From JAYENK01 sp034722035 (lineage in GTDB: Bacteria > Patescibacteriota > Patescibacteriia > Patescibacteriales > UBA12075), in NCBI GenBank assembly GCA_034722035.1, contig JAYENK010000008.1, positions 1 to 23,382 on the forward strand: 23,382 nucleotides of DNA. The letters run 5' to 3'. The position numbers and the translations under genes were made by a program. Each line of letters starts with the position of its first letter. The stretch's first letter is position 1. Below, piece by piece: positions 1-6,009 of the stretch. The notes beneath the pieces are model-generated. The model made no database searches and was not told where the DNA came from. It saw only the letters and a program-made list of their open reading frames with translations.

Positions 1-314
1 TTTTAATCCCCACTTGATAGTGTTGTTATTTTTGCATTTTAGACAAAGTTTTTTTTGATAAAATAGTCATAATTGTAAAACGATTTACAAAATTAATTAA
101 ATCTAATCTAATATTACAACTATATCAGCAATTTTACCAACACTTTTTGACCATTAAACCAAAAATTGTTAATATTTAATTCAATTATAAACTTTTTTTA
201 GTAGCTTGTAAAATAAAAAACACCAAATATCGTTCTATGTGCATGATTTAACGTTAAGCAGTTAACCTTATTTGATTTTGATAATTATCGTGAAATAAAA
301 TGCTTCTTACATAC
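1..314. other. AT-rich intergenic region without a visible gene
   Basis: I see no coding-like reading frame, RNA gene or strong promoter on either strand. The stretch is very AT-rich with stops in all frames. Short palindromes such as TTAACGTTAA near 248 are present but isolated. It lies downstream of the protease terminator, so it is probably the spacer to a gene outside the window. Confidence 0.6.
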
Positions 315-345
315 AAAAAGAGGCTTCCGAATAAAGCCTCTTTTT
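315..345 (-). terminator. Rho-independent terminator of the subtilisin-like protease gene
   Basis: A 12-bp perfect stem (315-326 with 334-345, AAAAAGAGGCTT and its complement) closes a 7-base loop. It lies 24 bases past the protease stop codon. Read on the minus strand the stem ends in a T-run. The symmetrical A/T flanks would let it work in both directions. Confidence 0.8.
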
Positions 346-368
346 ATTAAACTTAAAATATTAATTGT

Positions 369-1715
369 TTACGCGCAATCCTCAGGACAAGTCTTTCGTC
401 TTTCGTCTGGTCGGTTACACGTCCCGTCACCGCAATAAGGTTCAGAGGAGGTACATGAACCGTTATCAATATATTCACAAACACCGTCTGTGCAAATATT
501 ATCAGTACAAGTATTAAGGTCGTCACAGTCAGTATTAATACTGCATTCTGGTATAATCGACTCAAGTGGCGCAATGGGCAAGCCATAACCAGTCGCAATG
601 TCATAACCAGGCTCATTAATATCTTTTGCGATTGATATTAAATAAGCTCTAGTTAACTCCGCACTTCCTTGCCATAATTTTGCGGCAAGACCACTTACAT
701 GCGGAGTTGCCATTGATGTACCACTATTATAGGTATAACAACCATTATTTAAAGTGGATTCTACTGATACGCCCGGGGCAGCTAATTCAATTTCACCAAA
801 ACTAATAACAGCGTCATCGCCATCATTTATTCCTTGATTAGAAAAATAAGCTACTGCTTCATTTATGTCAATCGCACCAACCGCAACCACTTCAGCATAG
901 ACACTAGGGTAATAAATACTTCCGGCAGAATCATTACCAGTTGCTGCAACTACCAATGCACCGCTCAATACAGCCTGATTAACTGCGTATTTCAAACCAT
1001 CATCACCACCTGTAGCCCCAAGACTCATAGAAATAATATTTGCCCCATTTTCTGCGGCATAAATAATACCAGCCGCCACATCACTAGCCCAGCCTCCCCC
1101 GTCATCATCAAGCACTTTTATTGCCATCAAATCAGCGTTAGGTGCTACGCCTTTGATTTGTCCATTAGCCAATATTGTTCCAGATACATGCGTACCATGA
1201 CCAGCCCCGTCTTCACAGGTAGGATATCCGCTACCAACACAATGTTTAAGATTATTTATTAAATCCGGATGATTTGTATCTATACCGGTATCAAGCACGG
1301 CTACTAGTATCCCATCACCGCCAGAACCACCCTGAATTTTGTCAATCCCCCAAGGAAATTCATTGTCCGGGCTACAAACAGGAGTTGCACTACAATCTGC
1401 CGGACAAGTAAGTGGACTTTCATTTCCTTGACAATATCCATCCCCGCACTTATCTCTCGGAACCAACGCTTGTACCAATTGAACCGGACTGGTCTCAATT
1501 AAACCAAGCACTTCCATCGCTTTTACTCTAGCTGAATTTTTGGTAGAAAAGAATTTACCAAAATCATGCTTTTTACCAAGTAGCGTTTTGAGTGATTGAC
1601 TACCACTCATCACATAAACCCGATCACTTTCACCTTGCCCACTGTCAGCAATCGCTACACTGGTAGCCAGGCTCAAAACAAAAGCCAAAGCCAACAAAAG
1701 AAGAAGTTTTTTCAT
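369..1715 (-). CDS. Secreted subtilisin-like serine protease (S8) with two CGDGxC cysteine modules
   Basis: Predicted exported endopeptidase of family S8, 448 residues from the ATG at 1715. That start begins directly with a signal peptide (MKKLLLLLALAFVLSLATS, cleavage near ADS at 24); an in-frame ATG at 1811 would add 32 residues upstream of it and lies upstream of the likely transcript start. The catalytic triad is visible: Asp142 in VLDTGID, His173 in GHGTHVSG, Ser334 in SGTSMATPHVSG, with oxyanion Asn261 in ATGND. Residues 25-88 look like a short propeptide. A cysteine module CGDGYCxxxExxxxCPADC (90-108) lies before the catalytic domain. A cysteine-rich tail (391-447) ends in a second copy, CGDGTC...CPEDC. 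Such modules are common in exported proteins of CPR bacteria and archaea and probably form disulfide-stabilised or metal-binding knots. The gene stands alone with its own promoter and terminator. Substrate unknown. Confidence 0.93.
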   Translation of the reverse strand: MKKLLLLLALAFVLSLATSVAIADSGQGESDRVYVMSGSQSLKTLLGKKHDFGKFFSTKNSARVKAMEVLGLIETSPVQLVQALVPRDKCGDGYCQGNESPLTCPADCSATPVCSPDNEFPWGIDKIQGGSGGDGILVAVLDTGIDTNHPDLINNLKHCVGSGYPTCEDGAGHGTHVSGTILANGQIKGVAPNADLMAIKVLDDDGGGWASDVAAGIIYAAENGANIISMSLGATGGDDGLKYAVNQAVLSGALVVAATGNDSAGSIYYPSVYAEVVAVGAIDINEAVAYFSNQGINDGDDAVISFGEIELAAPGVSVESTLNNGCYTYNSGTSMATPHVSGLAAKLWQGSAELTRAYLISIAKDINEPGYDIATGYGLPIAPLESIIPECSINTDCDDLNTCTDNICTDGVCEYIDNGSCTSSEPYCGDGTCNRPDERRKTCPEDCA

Positions 1716-1752
1716 AGTTTTTTTTATTATTTTTAAATTTAAATATATTAAT

Positions 1753-1781
1753 ATTATAGCAAAAAAAGGAATCATACGCAA
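1753..1781 (-). promoter_or_regulatory. Sigma70-type promoter of the protease gene
   Basis: On the minus strand TTGCGT (1781-1776), a 17-base spacer and TATAAT (1758-1753) are present. Transcription should start near 1746, giving a leader of about 30 bases before the ATG at 1715, with no clear Shine-Dalgarno site. This favours the 1715 start over the upstream ATG at 1811. Confidence 0.7.
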
Positions 1782-1798
1782 AAAAAGTTTTGTAAATA

Positions 1799-1842
1799 AA
1801 AATAGTGTCATCTATAGTGTACACTACAGATGACACTATTTT
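1799..1842. repeat. 44-bp near-perfect palindrome between the protease and hicA promoters
   Basis: Two 22-base arms (1799-1820 and 1821-1842) are complementary with one mismatch and no loop, centred on AGTGTACACT. It lies between two divergent promoters, 18 bases upstream of the protease -35 box and 28 bases upstream of the hicA -35 box. A/T flanks on both sides would allow a bidirectional terminator. The perfect dyad centre would also suit an operator for a dimeric repressor such as the RHH antitoxin encoded next door. Confidence 0.6.
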
Positions 1843-1869
1843 ATTTTCTGTTAAAATAACTTTTTACGC

Positions 1870-1898
1870 TTGACATTGTAACCACGTAATGATAAAAT
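1870..1898 (+). promoter_or_regulatory. Consensus promoter of the hicA toxin-antitoxin operon
   Basis: TTGACA (1870-1875), a 17-base spacer and TAAAAT (1893-1898) give an almost perfect sigma70-type promoter. Transcription should start near 1905, about 22 bases before the toxin ATG. No Shine-Dalgarno sequence is visible in that leader. Confidence 0.75.
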
Positions 1899-1926
1899 AT
1901 AGCTATAAATTAAGCTAGTCAATTTT

Positions 1927-2172
1927 ATGACACAAAGAGATAAAACAATAAAACGATTTCTGGCTCATCCTGATAATTTTAAATATACACAAATAGAAAC
2001 AATGCTTATCAATTTGGGATTTAACAAAATCCAAGCTAAAGGCAGTCATGTTAAATTTAAACACACCCGAGTCCCCCACGATCTGATTATTCCAGTACAT
2101 TCTAATGACTGTAAACTTTATTATAAAAAACAAATTATTCAACTTATTAAAAAATACAAACTTAATTTTTAA
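1927..2172 (+). CDS. hicA: HicA-type mRNA interferase toxin
   Basis: An 81-residue protein with the HicA (YcfA) double-stranded-RNA-binding-like fold. An N-terminal helix (TQIETMLINLGF) is followed by KGSHVKFKH with the catalytic His41 in the conserved GSH motif, then LIIPVHSND and a C-terminal helix (YYKKQIIQLIKKY). HicA toxins cleave mRNAs and arrest translation until bound by the antitoxin. The length is typical. The antitoxin gene starts 4 bases downstream. Toxin-first order is the usual hicAB order. The pair has its own promoter and terminator, like a self-contained cassette. The Cys62-containing loop is not a known functional site. Confidence 0.88.
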   Translation: MTQRDKTIKRFLAHPDNFKYTQIETMLINLGFNKIQAKGSHVKFKHTRVPHDLIIPVHSNDCKLYYKKQIIQLIKKYKLNF

Positions 2173-2176
2173 AAAT

Positions 2177-2497
2177 ATGAAAGCCACTAACCAACATTCT
2201 ATCACAATAAATAATAAAAAATATTTTTATTCTTTAAAGCCTAAAAAAACAAAAACTACTTTTGTTGAATGTGAGGCGGCAAAAATTAACCAAGAATTTT
2301 TAAATGAAGATGTTCCGGCTTTATTAAATGATTTGCCCAATTTAATTTTAGCTGAAAAGAAATATCAACATCAACAAAGTGCGATTATTCGCTTTCGAGT
2401 AAAGCCTGAAGATAAAAAACTAATTGAACAAAAAGCATATAAAAAAGGCTACTCCAATACATCGTCATATATACGTGATCTGGCGTTGAGCAGTTAA
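2177..2497 (+). CDS. Ribbon-helix-helix antitoxin partner of HicA
   Basis: A 106-residue protein from the ATG at 2177, 4 bases after the hicA stop. An upstream in-frame start at 2105 would overlap hicA and is less likely. The C-terminal part (about 68-104: SAIIRFRVKPEDKKLIEQKA, then YSNTSSYIRDLAL) looks like a ribbon-helix-helix DNA-binding domain of the Arc/MobC type, expected to autoregulate the operon. The N-terminal part (about 8-62, with FVECEAAKINQEF and LLNDLPNLIL) should bind the toxin. It does not show the clear HicB partial-RNase-H signature (GDTxEEA), so it is either a very divergent HicB or a different antitoxin family recruited to HicA. No Shine-Dalgarno; probably translationally coupled. 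Confidence 0.72.
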   Translation: MKATNQHSITINNKKYFYSLKPKKTKTTFVECEAAKINQEFLNEDVPALLNDLPNLILAEKKYQHQQSAIIRFRVKPEDKKLIEQKAYKKGYSNTSSYIRDLALSS

Positions 2498-2498
2498 C

Positions 2499-2530
2499 AA
2501 AAAAGTGTACATTTAAATGTACACTTTTTT
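2499..2530 (+). terminator. Terminator of the hicA operon containing inverted TGTACA sites
   Basis: A perfect 32-bp palindrome (arms 2499-2514 and 2515-2530) begins one base after the antitoxin stop and ends in a T-run. The stem contains GTGTACAT and its mirror image, the same core as the palindrome centred at 1820 upstream of hicA. This may be coincidence or a second repressor site. Confidence 0.75.
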
Positions 2531-2540
2531 TCAAAACTTA

Positions 2541-2635
2541 CTATTTTATATGTTGATCAAACTCTTCTTTTGTACAAACCTCTGAATCAATAAGTTTTTT
2601 TGATAAATCTTTTATAATATATCGATTTATTTCAT
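2541..2635 (-). pseudogene. Remnant of a small gene, apparently broken at its second codon
   Basis: On the minus strand an ATG at 2635 runs straight into ATG AAA TAA. Adding one A to the A-run at 2630-2632 opens a 31-residue frame (it would begin MKINRYIIKDLSKKLID and end EEFDQHIK) that closes with TAG at 2541. A TATAAT box (2647-2642) sits exactly six bases before the ATG, as in other presumed leaderless genes of this window. No family recognised. It may instead be the 3' end of a decayed longer gene. Intact-frame function unknown. Confidence 0.35.
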
Positions 2636-2714
2636 GTCAATATTATAACACAAATTCAGCCCCTTATATGCAAACATTCAAACTAAGCTTTAAAAAACAA
2701 TTTTATCAAAATTA

Positions 2715-2750
2715 AATATGTACATATGTTTGTACATATATATACATATT
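2715..2750. repeat. TGTACA-rich repeat, copy 1
   Basis: The sequence starts AATATGTACATATGTTTGTA and is identical over its first 29-30 bases to a second copy at 4972-5009. The last part differs only by loss of two bases. It contains overlapping GTACATAT dyads. It lies upstream, on the minus strand, of the small remnant at 2541-2635. Confidence 0.75.
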
Positions 2751-2766
2751 ACAATCCTATAAAACA

Positions 2767-2796
2767 AAAACTCGACTTTAACTTTAGCCGAGTTTT
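2767..2796 (-). terminator. Terminator of the small cysteine-rich membrane protein gene
   Basis: AAAACTCG (2767-2774) pairs with CGAGTTTT (2789-2796) about 28 bases after the stop codon at 2824, followed on the minus strand by a T-rich run. The inner part of the stem is imperfect. Confidence 0.6.
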
Positions 2797-2823
2797 GTTA
2801 ATATTTCTTTAAATTTTTATATT

Positions 2824-3129
2824 TTATCTATACTCCCTCACGCATTTCCCTGCCTTGCACTCGCATCCCACAAGCCCGGAAATTTTACTAGAACAATCTT
2901 CATCTACAAAGCCATTTTCCTTAAGCCAATAAATATTGCCGCACTTACTGCATTCATAAAGCGCGCACTCTTTATCTTCCTGGCAAAAAGGGCTGTATTC
3001 AATATAAGGACGATAGTAAATATATTTTACAATAAAAAAAACAGTAAGCAGAATAAATAAAATTATAAATAATATAACTTTATTTTTGTTTTCCAAAAAC
3101 TGTTTTTTAAAAAAGTCTAAATTTATCAT
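2824..3129 (-). CDS. Small single-pass membrane protein with a cysteine-rich outer domain
   Basis: A 101-residue protein from the ATG at 3129; a TTG two codons earlier is a poorer start. One transmembrane helix (about 16-39, KVILFIILFILLTVFFIVKY) is followed by an outer domain with eight cysteines in the pattern CQEDKEC, ECSKCG, DCSSK, GCECKAGKC. This pattern is typical of small CPR proteins of unknown function and should be disulfide-linked or metal-bound outside the cell. It follows a short ORF (3136-3240) by six bases and probably shares its promoter. A terminator follows at 2767-2796. Function not known. Confidence 0.75.
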   Translation of the reverse strand: MINLDFFKKQFLENKNKVILFIILFILLTVFFIVKYIYYRPYIEYSPFCQEDKECALYECSKCGNIYWLKENGFVDEDCSSKISGLVGCECKAGKCVREYR

Positions 3130-3135
3130 GGACAA

Positions 3136-3240
3136 TTACCGGCTAACTTGAATTTGCGGAATTGAAGAATTGCTTCCGAGTTCTTCCGAACAACTCCCCA
3201 CTGTTATTGCTCCGCTACTGTTTTTTACTAAATAGTACAC
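3136..3240 (-). CDS. Possible 34-codon ORF or 3' gene remnant ahead of the membrane protein
   Basis: A GTG (3240) or TTG (3243) opens a frame of 34-35 codons that reads like real protein (it contains LVKNSSGAITVGSCSEEL and ends IPQIQVSR) and stops six bases before the ATG of the membrane protein. It begins about 15 bases after the predicted transcript start. It could be a short leader gene, or the tail of a deleted exported protein whose front has been lost. No family recognised. Confidence 0.35.
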   Translation of the reverse strand: MYYLVKNSSGAITVGSCSEELGSNSSIPQIQVSR

Positions 3241-3261
3241 CAATTAATTATTAATAACTAT

Positions 3262-3290
3262 ATTATAACATAAAACTAAAAAAAGGTCAA
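3262..3290 (-). promoter_or_regulatory. Promoter upstream of the cysteine-rich membrane protein
   Basis: On the minus strand TTGACC (3290-3285), 17 bases, TATAAT (3267-3262). It lies immediately past the hisS stop codon (3297). If it is the promoter of the 101-residue protein, the leader is about 125 bases and carries the 34-codon ORF. Confidence 0.65.
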
Positions 3291-3296
3291 AAAATT

Positions 3297-4712
3297 TTAT
3301 TTTAATTTGTTGAAATAATCTTTTAAATTTTTACGCTTCACCTCAACCTGTTTTCTCTTATCTAAGTCTTTAACCGCGACCATGTCGGAATCAAACTCGC
3401 TTTCACCGCAAATCACAACATATTTCACTCCTCGACTGAGAGCAAAATTAAACTGATTTTTAAAAGTCGTATCAGGATATAAACAAAGCTCAGTATTAAA
3501 ACCACAAGCCCTGATGTCTTGCGCGATACCAAAATACTCGGCGTCTTTGTCCTTTGCCAGGCGAAGCACCAAAACGTCCGCTACCGATTGTTTTTTATTA
3601 TCAATCAAGCCCAGATGATTTAGCGCGGCAAACATCCGATCAAACCCGATCGAGGCACCGACTGCCGGAAGATTCTCGCCGGTAAAACGTTTAACCAGTG
3701 CATCATATCTTCCGCCACCAAAAATACTGCCAAATTCACGGGCCTCAAGCAGTACTGTCTCCATAACCGGTCCGGTATAATAATCAAGCCCGCGCGCGAT
3801 AGAAAAATCAATACTAATAAACTTCTCCGGTACCGCCAAAACATTTAAAAAAGATAAAATTTCCTCAAGTTCTTCAATGCCGGTTTTGGCTACTAAAATA
3901 TCCTTAAAAACATCCTTAGCTCTATTTAATTTTTCTTTATTAGTACCCTTTATTGCAAGATATACCCTCACCTTATCGACTGCCTTATTCGACAAAAACG
4001 GAGCAGGATCAAAATCAGACTCAGGTTTTTTTTGCAATTCTTTCACAACCCCGTCAAGGCCAATCTTATCAATCTTATCTAAAATGTGCATCATTTCTCT
4101 TGTGATATTTTCACAAGAAACTTTTTTGCGTTTCTTTATGCCGGCAAGCTCAGCCAAACCATTAAGTATTTTTCTATTATTAAGTCTGATCAAGAACTTC
4201 TTAACACCAAGCTCGGTAAGGGTGCGATAAATCATTGTAACGATTTCGGAGTCAGCTAGCATCGAATCAGAACCGGCAATATCGGCATCAATCTGATAAA
4301 ACTGTCGATAACGACCGGACTGTGGTTTTTCACCGCGAAAGACCGGTCCGACCACCATCCTGCGCCAAGGCAAACGAATACCACTACGATCTTTTGCATT
4401 ATAAGGGTTGGCTGCCAAAAGCCGAGCAAAAGGCACGGTATGGTCAAAAGGCAAAGCCAAAGGCTCGGAATCGCTACTGCTTTTTATGTAAAAAATATTT
4501 TTCCCGGTATCACTTTCTTCTCCGGCTAGAGTTTTTAAAAACTCAACTCGCGGAGTTTCAATCGGATCAAAACCAAAAGATCTAAATACCCCGGAAATCG
4601 TATTTATCATCTTTTCTCTTGCCAAATAATCTTTTGGCAAAAAATCCAAAAAACCACCCGGTCGCTCCGGCTTAAGCTCCCCTCTTTCTTTCTTTTCTTT
4701 TTTCTCAGCCAT
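3297..4712 (-). CDS. hisS: Histidine--tRNA ligase
   Basis: Class II aminoacyl-tRNA synthetase that charges tRNA-His with histidine; 471 residues. The start at 4712 (MAEKKEKKERG) is chosen because AAGGAG lies seven bases upstream; an ATG at 4739 sits at the predicted transcript start and adds nine residues. Motif 1 region: PGGFLDFLPKD to ETPRVEF. Motif 2: FRGEKPQSGRYRQF (about 125-138). Histidine A motif: ARGLDYYTG (306-314). GGGRYD at 332-337 and motif 3 GASIGFDRM at 352-360. The C-terminal anticodon-binding domain runs from about 378 (VADVLVLRL) to the end. It is slightly longer than the classical 420-430 residues because of an insertion of charged helices between motifs 2 and the HisA motif (about 190-290). 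Housekeeping gene with its own promoter. Confidence 0.97.
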   Translation of the reverse strand: MAEKKEKKERGELKPERPGGFLDFLPKDYLAREKMINTISGVFRSFGFDPIETPRVEFLKTLAGEESDTGKNIFYIKSSSDSEPLALPFDHTVPFARLLAANPYNAKDRSGIRLPWRRMVVGPVFRGEKPQSGRYRQFYQIDADIAGSDSMLADSEIVTMIYRTLTELGVKKFLIRLNNRKILNGLAELAGIKKRKKVSCENITREMMHILDKIDKIGLDGVVKELQKKPESDFDPAPFLSNKAVDKVRVYLAIKGTNKEKLNRAKDVFKDILVAKTGIEELEEILSFLNVLAVPEKFISIDFSIARGLDYYTGPVMETVLLEAREFGSIFGGGRYDALVKRFTGENLPAVGASIGFDRMFAALNHLGLIDNKKQSVADVLVLRLAKDKDAEYFGIAQDIRACGFNTELCLYPDTTFKNQFNFALSRGVKYVVICGESEFDSDMVAVKDLDKRKQVEVKRKNLKDYFNKLK

Positions 4713-4744
4713 GATTTTGCTCCTTATATTAAATAACATTTAAA

Positions 4745-4773
4745 ATTATATCATCAATAAAAATATAGCGCAA
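4745..4773 (-). promoter_or_regulatory. hisS promoter
   Basis: On the minus strand TTGCGC (4773-4768), 17-base spacer, TATAAT (4750-4745); start of transcription near 4738. The leader of about 26 bases holds the AAGGAG ribosome site. The -35 box lies only about 13 bases beyond the end of the AbrB-like remnant. Confidence 0.72.
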
Positions 4774-4785
4774 TACATTGACTTT

Positions 4786-4952
4786 TTATTTTTCCCAATC
4801 TTTGATAACAAGTGTGCCGCCTTTCCTTTCAACGATTAACTTTTGTTTTTTTGCCAATCAAGCTCTCTTATTAGCGCTATTAGCAAAGTAACAGCATAAC
4901 TATTTGAATGTTTATAAAGTTTACGAATGTTTTGTTCTCCAATTTTTCTCAT
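4786..4952 (-). pseudogene. AbrB/SpoVT-like DNA-binding protein, frameshifted
   Basis: From ATG 4952 the frame reads MRKIGEQNIRKLYKHSNSYA... up to ELDWQKNKS and then stops at 4836. One added A in the A-runs at 4841-4852 restores about 18 more residues (KLIVERKGGTLVIKDWEK) ending in TAA at 4786. The restored protein of about 55 residues has the SpoVT/AbrB swapped-hairpin pattern (K.YKHSNSYAV...ELDWQKNKKLIVER), typical of small antitoxins and transition-state regulators. A proline usual before IALIREL is leucine here, another sign of decay. A TGTACA repeat 20 bases upstream could be its operator. A sequencing indel is the main alternative. Confidence 0.6.
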
Positions 4953-4971
4953 AGATTTTATTAGATTAATT

Positions 4972-5009
4972 AATATGTACATATGTTTGTACATATATAT
5001 GTACATATT
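4972..5009. repeat. TGTACA-rich repeat, copy 2
   Basis: A second copy of the repeat at 2715-2750, here with three complete GTACATAT units and 38 bases long. It sits 20-57 bases upstream of the AbrB-like remnant on the minus strand, where an operator or promoter region is expected. Confidence 0.75.
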
Positions 5010-5033
5010 GATTATAGTATGGTTTATAAAAAT

Positions 5034-5065
5034 AAAAACAATCCCGAGCATTTGGGATTGTTTTT
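5034..5065 (-). terminator. Strong rho-independent terminator
   Basis: A 12-bp perfect stem (5034-5045 with 5054-5065, AAAAACAATCCC and complement) encloses an 8-base loop, with T-runs on both strands. On the minus strand it lies about 48 bases after the stop of the 39-codon ORF, and it separates that unit from the AbrB-like remnant. Confidence 0.8.
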
Positions 5066-5112
5066 GATTTAAGCTATTAGATAAAGCTAAACAAATTTAT
5101 TTTAAAAAAGAA

Positions 5113-5232
5113 TTACCAACTTTTTGGTTTATGAAATTTTCCAACCTTATCAGTTAATTCATTTGGAAATTGTAATTTGGGTAAAACTTCTGAAAATATA
5201 TATTTTATATTCGAAGAAGCTTTTTGTTTCAT
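5113..5232 (-). CDS. Small unknown protein of 39 residues
   Basis: ATG at 5232, TAA at 5113. The protein is basic (it starts MKQKASSNIKYIFSEVLPKL and ends GKFHKPKSW) with no signal peptide or membrane helix. No family recognised. An overlapping ATG at 5236 opens a shorter frame of 25 codons. Supporting context: a consensus promoter (5317-5344), a structured leader (5259-5303) and a terminator (5034-5065) frame it as one transcription unit on the minus strand. No Shine-Dalgarno sequence is visible. It may be the remainder of a larger gene. Confidence 0.45.
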   Translation of the reverse strand: MKQKASSNIKYIFSEVLPKLQFPNELTDKVGKFHKPKSW

Positions 5233-5249
5233 TCATAAAAGTTTTTAGA

Positions 5250-5310
5250 TAAAAAGCAGGGACTGCCGAAGCAGTCCCGCATTCTGCCACCGAAGCGACA
5301 GAAGTAGTAT
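5250..5310 (-). ncRNA. Candidate 60-base structured RNA or attenuator leader with two C(UUCG)G hairpins
   Basis: On the minus strand the RNA starting near 5310 folds into two stems. The first (5303-5295 with 5290-5282) has nine pairs, two of them G-U, and a C(UUCG)G loop. The second (5278-5271 with 5266-5259, GGGACTGC and complement) has eight G/C-rich pairs, another C(UUCG)G loop, and is followed by TGCTTTTT. The UUCG loops occur only when the minus strand is read, which supports transcription in that direction. The second hairpin is a good terminator, so this may be a free small RNA, or an attenuator ahead of the 39-codon ORF. A dispersed palindromic repeat is the alternative. Confidence 0.5.
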
Positions 5311-5316
5311 ATTTAT

Positions 5317-5344
5317 ATTATATATTATTTTTTTAAAATGTCAA
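5317..5344 (-). promoter_or_regulatory. Consensus promoter of the two-hairpin RNA
   Basis: On the minus strand TTGACA (5344-5339), 16-base spacer, TATAAT (5322-5317). Both boxes match the consensus exactly. Transcription should begin near 5310, a few bases before the first hairpin. Confidence 0.7.
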
Positions 5345-5426
5345 TGCAGGTGATATTGCAAAGATTATTTTGATATTATCGGAACAAGCTCCAATCTCTT
5401 CTATTTTGCCAATTCTATAATAATGG

Positions 5427-5432
5427 TATAAT
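5427..5432 (+). promoter_or_regulatory. -10 box placed for a leaderless nuclease mRNA
   Basis: TATAAT ends six bases before the ATG at 5439, so transcription would start at or next to the start codon. No Shine-Dalgarno site exists. The -35 element is weak (TTGCCA at 5406-5411 with a short 15-base spacer). A second TATAAT lies at 5416-5421. Confidence 0.5.
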
Positions 5433-5438
5433 AAATAT

Positions 5439-5951
5439 ATGTCTTTACTGAAATTTAAAGAAAATATTTATATTATAGTCTTTTTTGTTCTGGTTTTGAG
5501 CGTTTATTTGCTTTTTACGTTTCCGCTTGAAATATCAGAAATCTATAATGACAAAATTAGAATTATGAAAGTATATGACGGCGACACAGTCGCCGTCATT
5601 ATTGATGGAAAACATGAGTCAGTTCGCCTAATCGGAATAAATTCGCCGGAAAAAAGGGGACCATACACTGAAGAAGAGTGTTATGGAAACGAATCTACAG
5701 AGTACTTAAAAAATTTGTTGCTCGGACAAATGGTGGAGCTAAAAAAAGATGAGCTCTCGGACAATCGTGATAAATATGAACGGCTACTTCGCTATATTTA
5801 TCTTGAAGATGAAAACATTAATCTAAAAATTATCCGCGATGGTCAAGCTCGCTTGCAATATGGTTTTCCGCATTCATTACAGAACGACTTTAAAGCCACT
5901 CGCGACTCAGCCCGTAAAAACAAATTGGGGCTTTGGGGTAAGTGCGAATAA
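5439..5951 (+). CDS. Membrane-anchored staphylococcal-nuclease-like endonuclease
   Basis: A 170-residue thermonuclease (SNase/TNase fold) that should hydrolyse DNA and RNA with calcium. An N-terminal transmembrane helix or uncleaved signal (about 10-30, YIIVFFVLVLSVYLLFTFPL) places the enzyme outside the membrane. The OB-fold core starts near 40. Active-site residues are visible: Asp47 and Asp49 in YDGDT, Arg63 in SVRLIG, Glu71 in NSPEK and Arg115 in DKYERLLRY, matching Asp21, Arg35, Glu43 and Arg87 of the S. aureus enzyme. The calcium ligand Asp40 equivalent is Asn, as in many homologues. For a CPR cell such an enzyme would fit digestion of external nucleic acid. The next gene starts 58 bases downstream with its own promoter. 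Confidence 0.9.
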   Translation: MSLLKFKENIYIIVFFVLVLSVYLLFTFPLEISEIYNDKIRIMKVYDGDTVAVIIDGKHESVRLIGINSPEKRGPYTEEECYGNESTEYLKNLLLGQMVELKKDELSDNRDKYERLLRYIYLEDENINLKIIRDGQARLQYGFPHSLQNDFKATRDSARKNKLGLWGKCE

Positions 5952-5974
5952 AAAAACAAAAACCGCTATTTCTC

Positions 5975-6003
5975 TTGCTCCCAAAATAAATAATTGCTAT
6001 AAT
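5975..6003 (+). promoter_or_regulatory. Promoter of the GH130 gene, probably leaderless
   Basis: TTGCTC (5975-5980), 17-base spacer, TATAAT (5998-6003), then six bases to the ATG at 6010. The predicted transcript start coincides with the start codon, and no Shine-Dalgarno site is present. This decides the 6010 start over an upstream in-frame ATG at 5839 inside the nuclease gene. Confidence 0.65.
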
Positions 6004-6009
6004 TACACT

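Noticed and set aside
834..1262. 142-codon plus-strand ORF inside the protease gene
   Set aside because: Antisense shadow of a clear S8 protease with an intact catalytic triad; the product has no recognisable features.
1716..1811. In-frame N-terminal extension of the protease from ATG 1811
   Set aside because: It would place a long hydrophobic segment before a perfect signal peptide and lies upstream of the predicted transcript start.
2661..2712. Plus-strand mini-ORF starting ATGCAAACATTC
   Set aside because: Only 15 codons, with no promoter or ribosome site and no recognisable protein pattern.
5113..5232. 39-codon ORF as a frameshifted remnant
   Set aside because: A first reading suggested a shift, but checking base by base shows a single uninterrupted frame of 39 codons plus stop.
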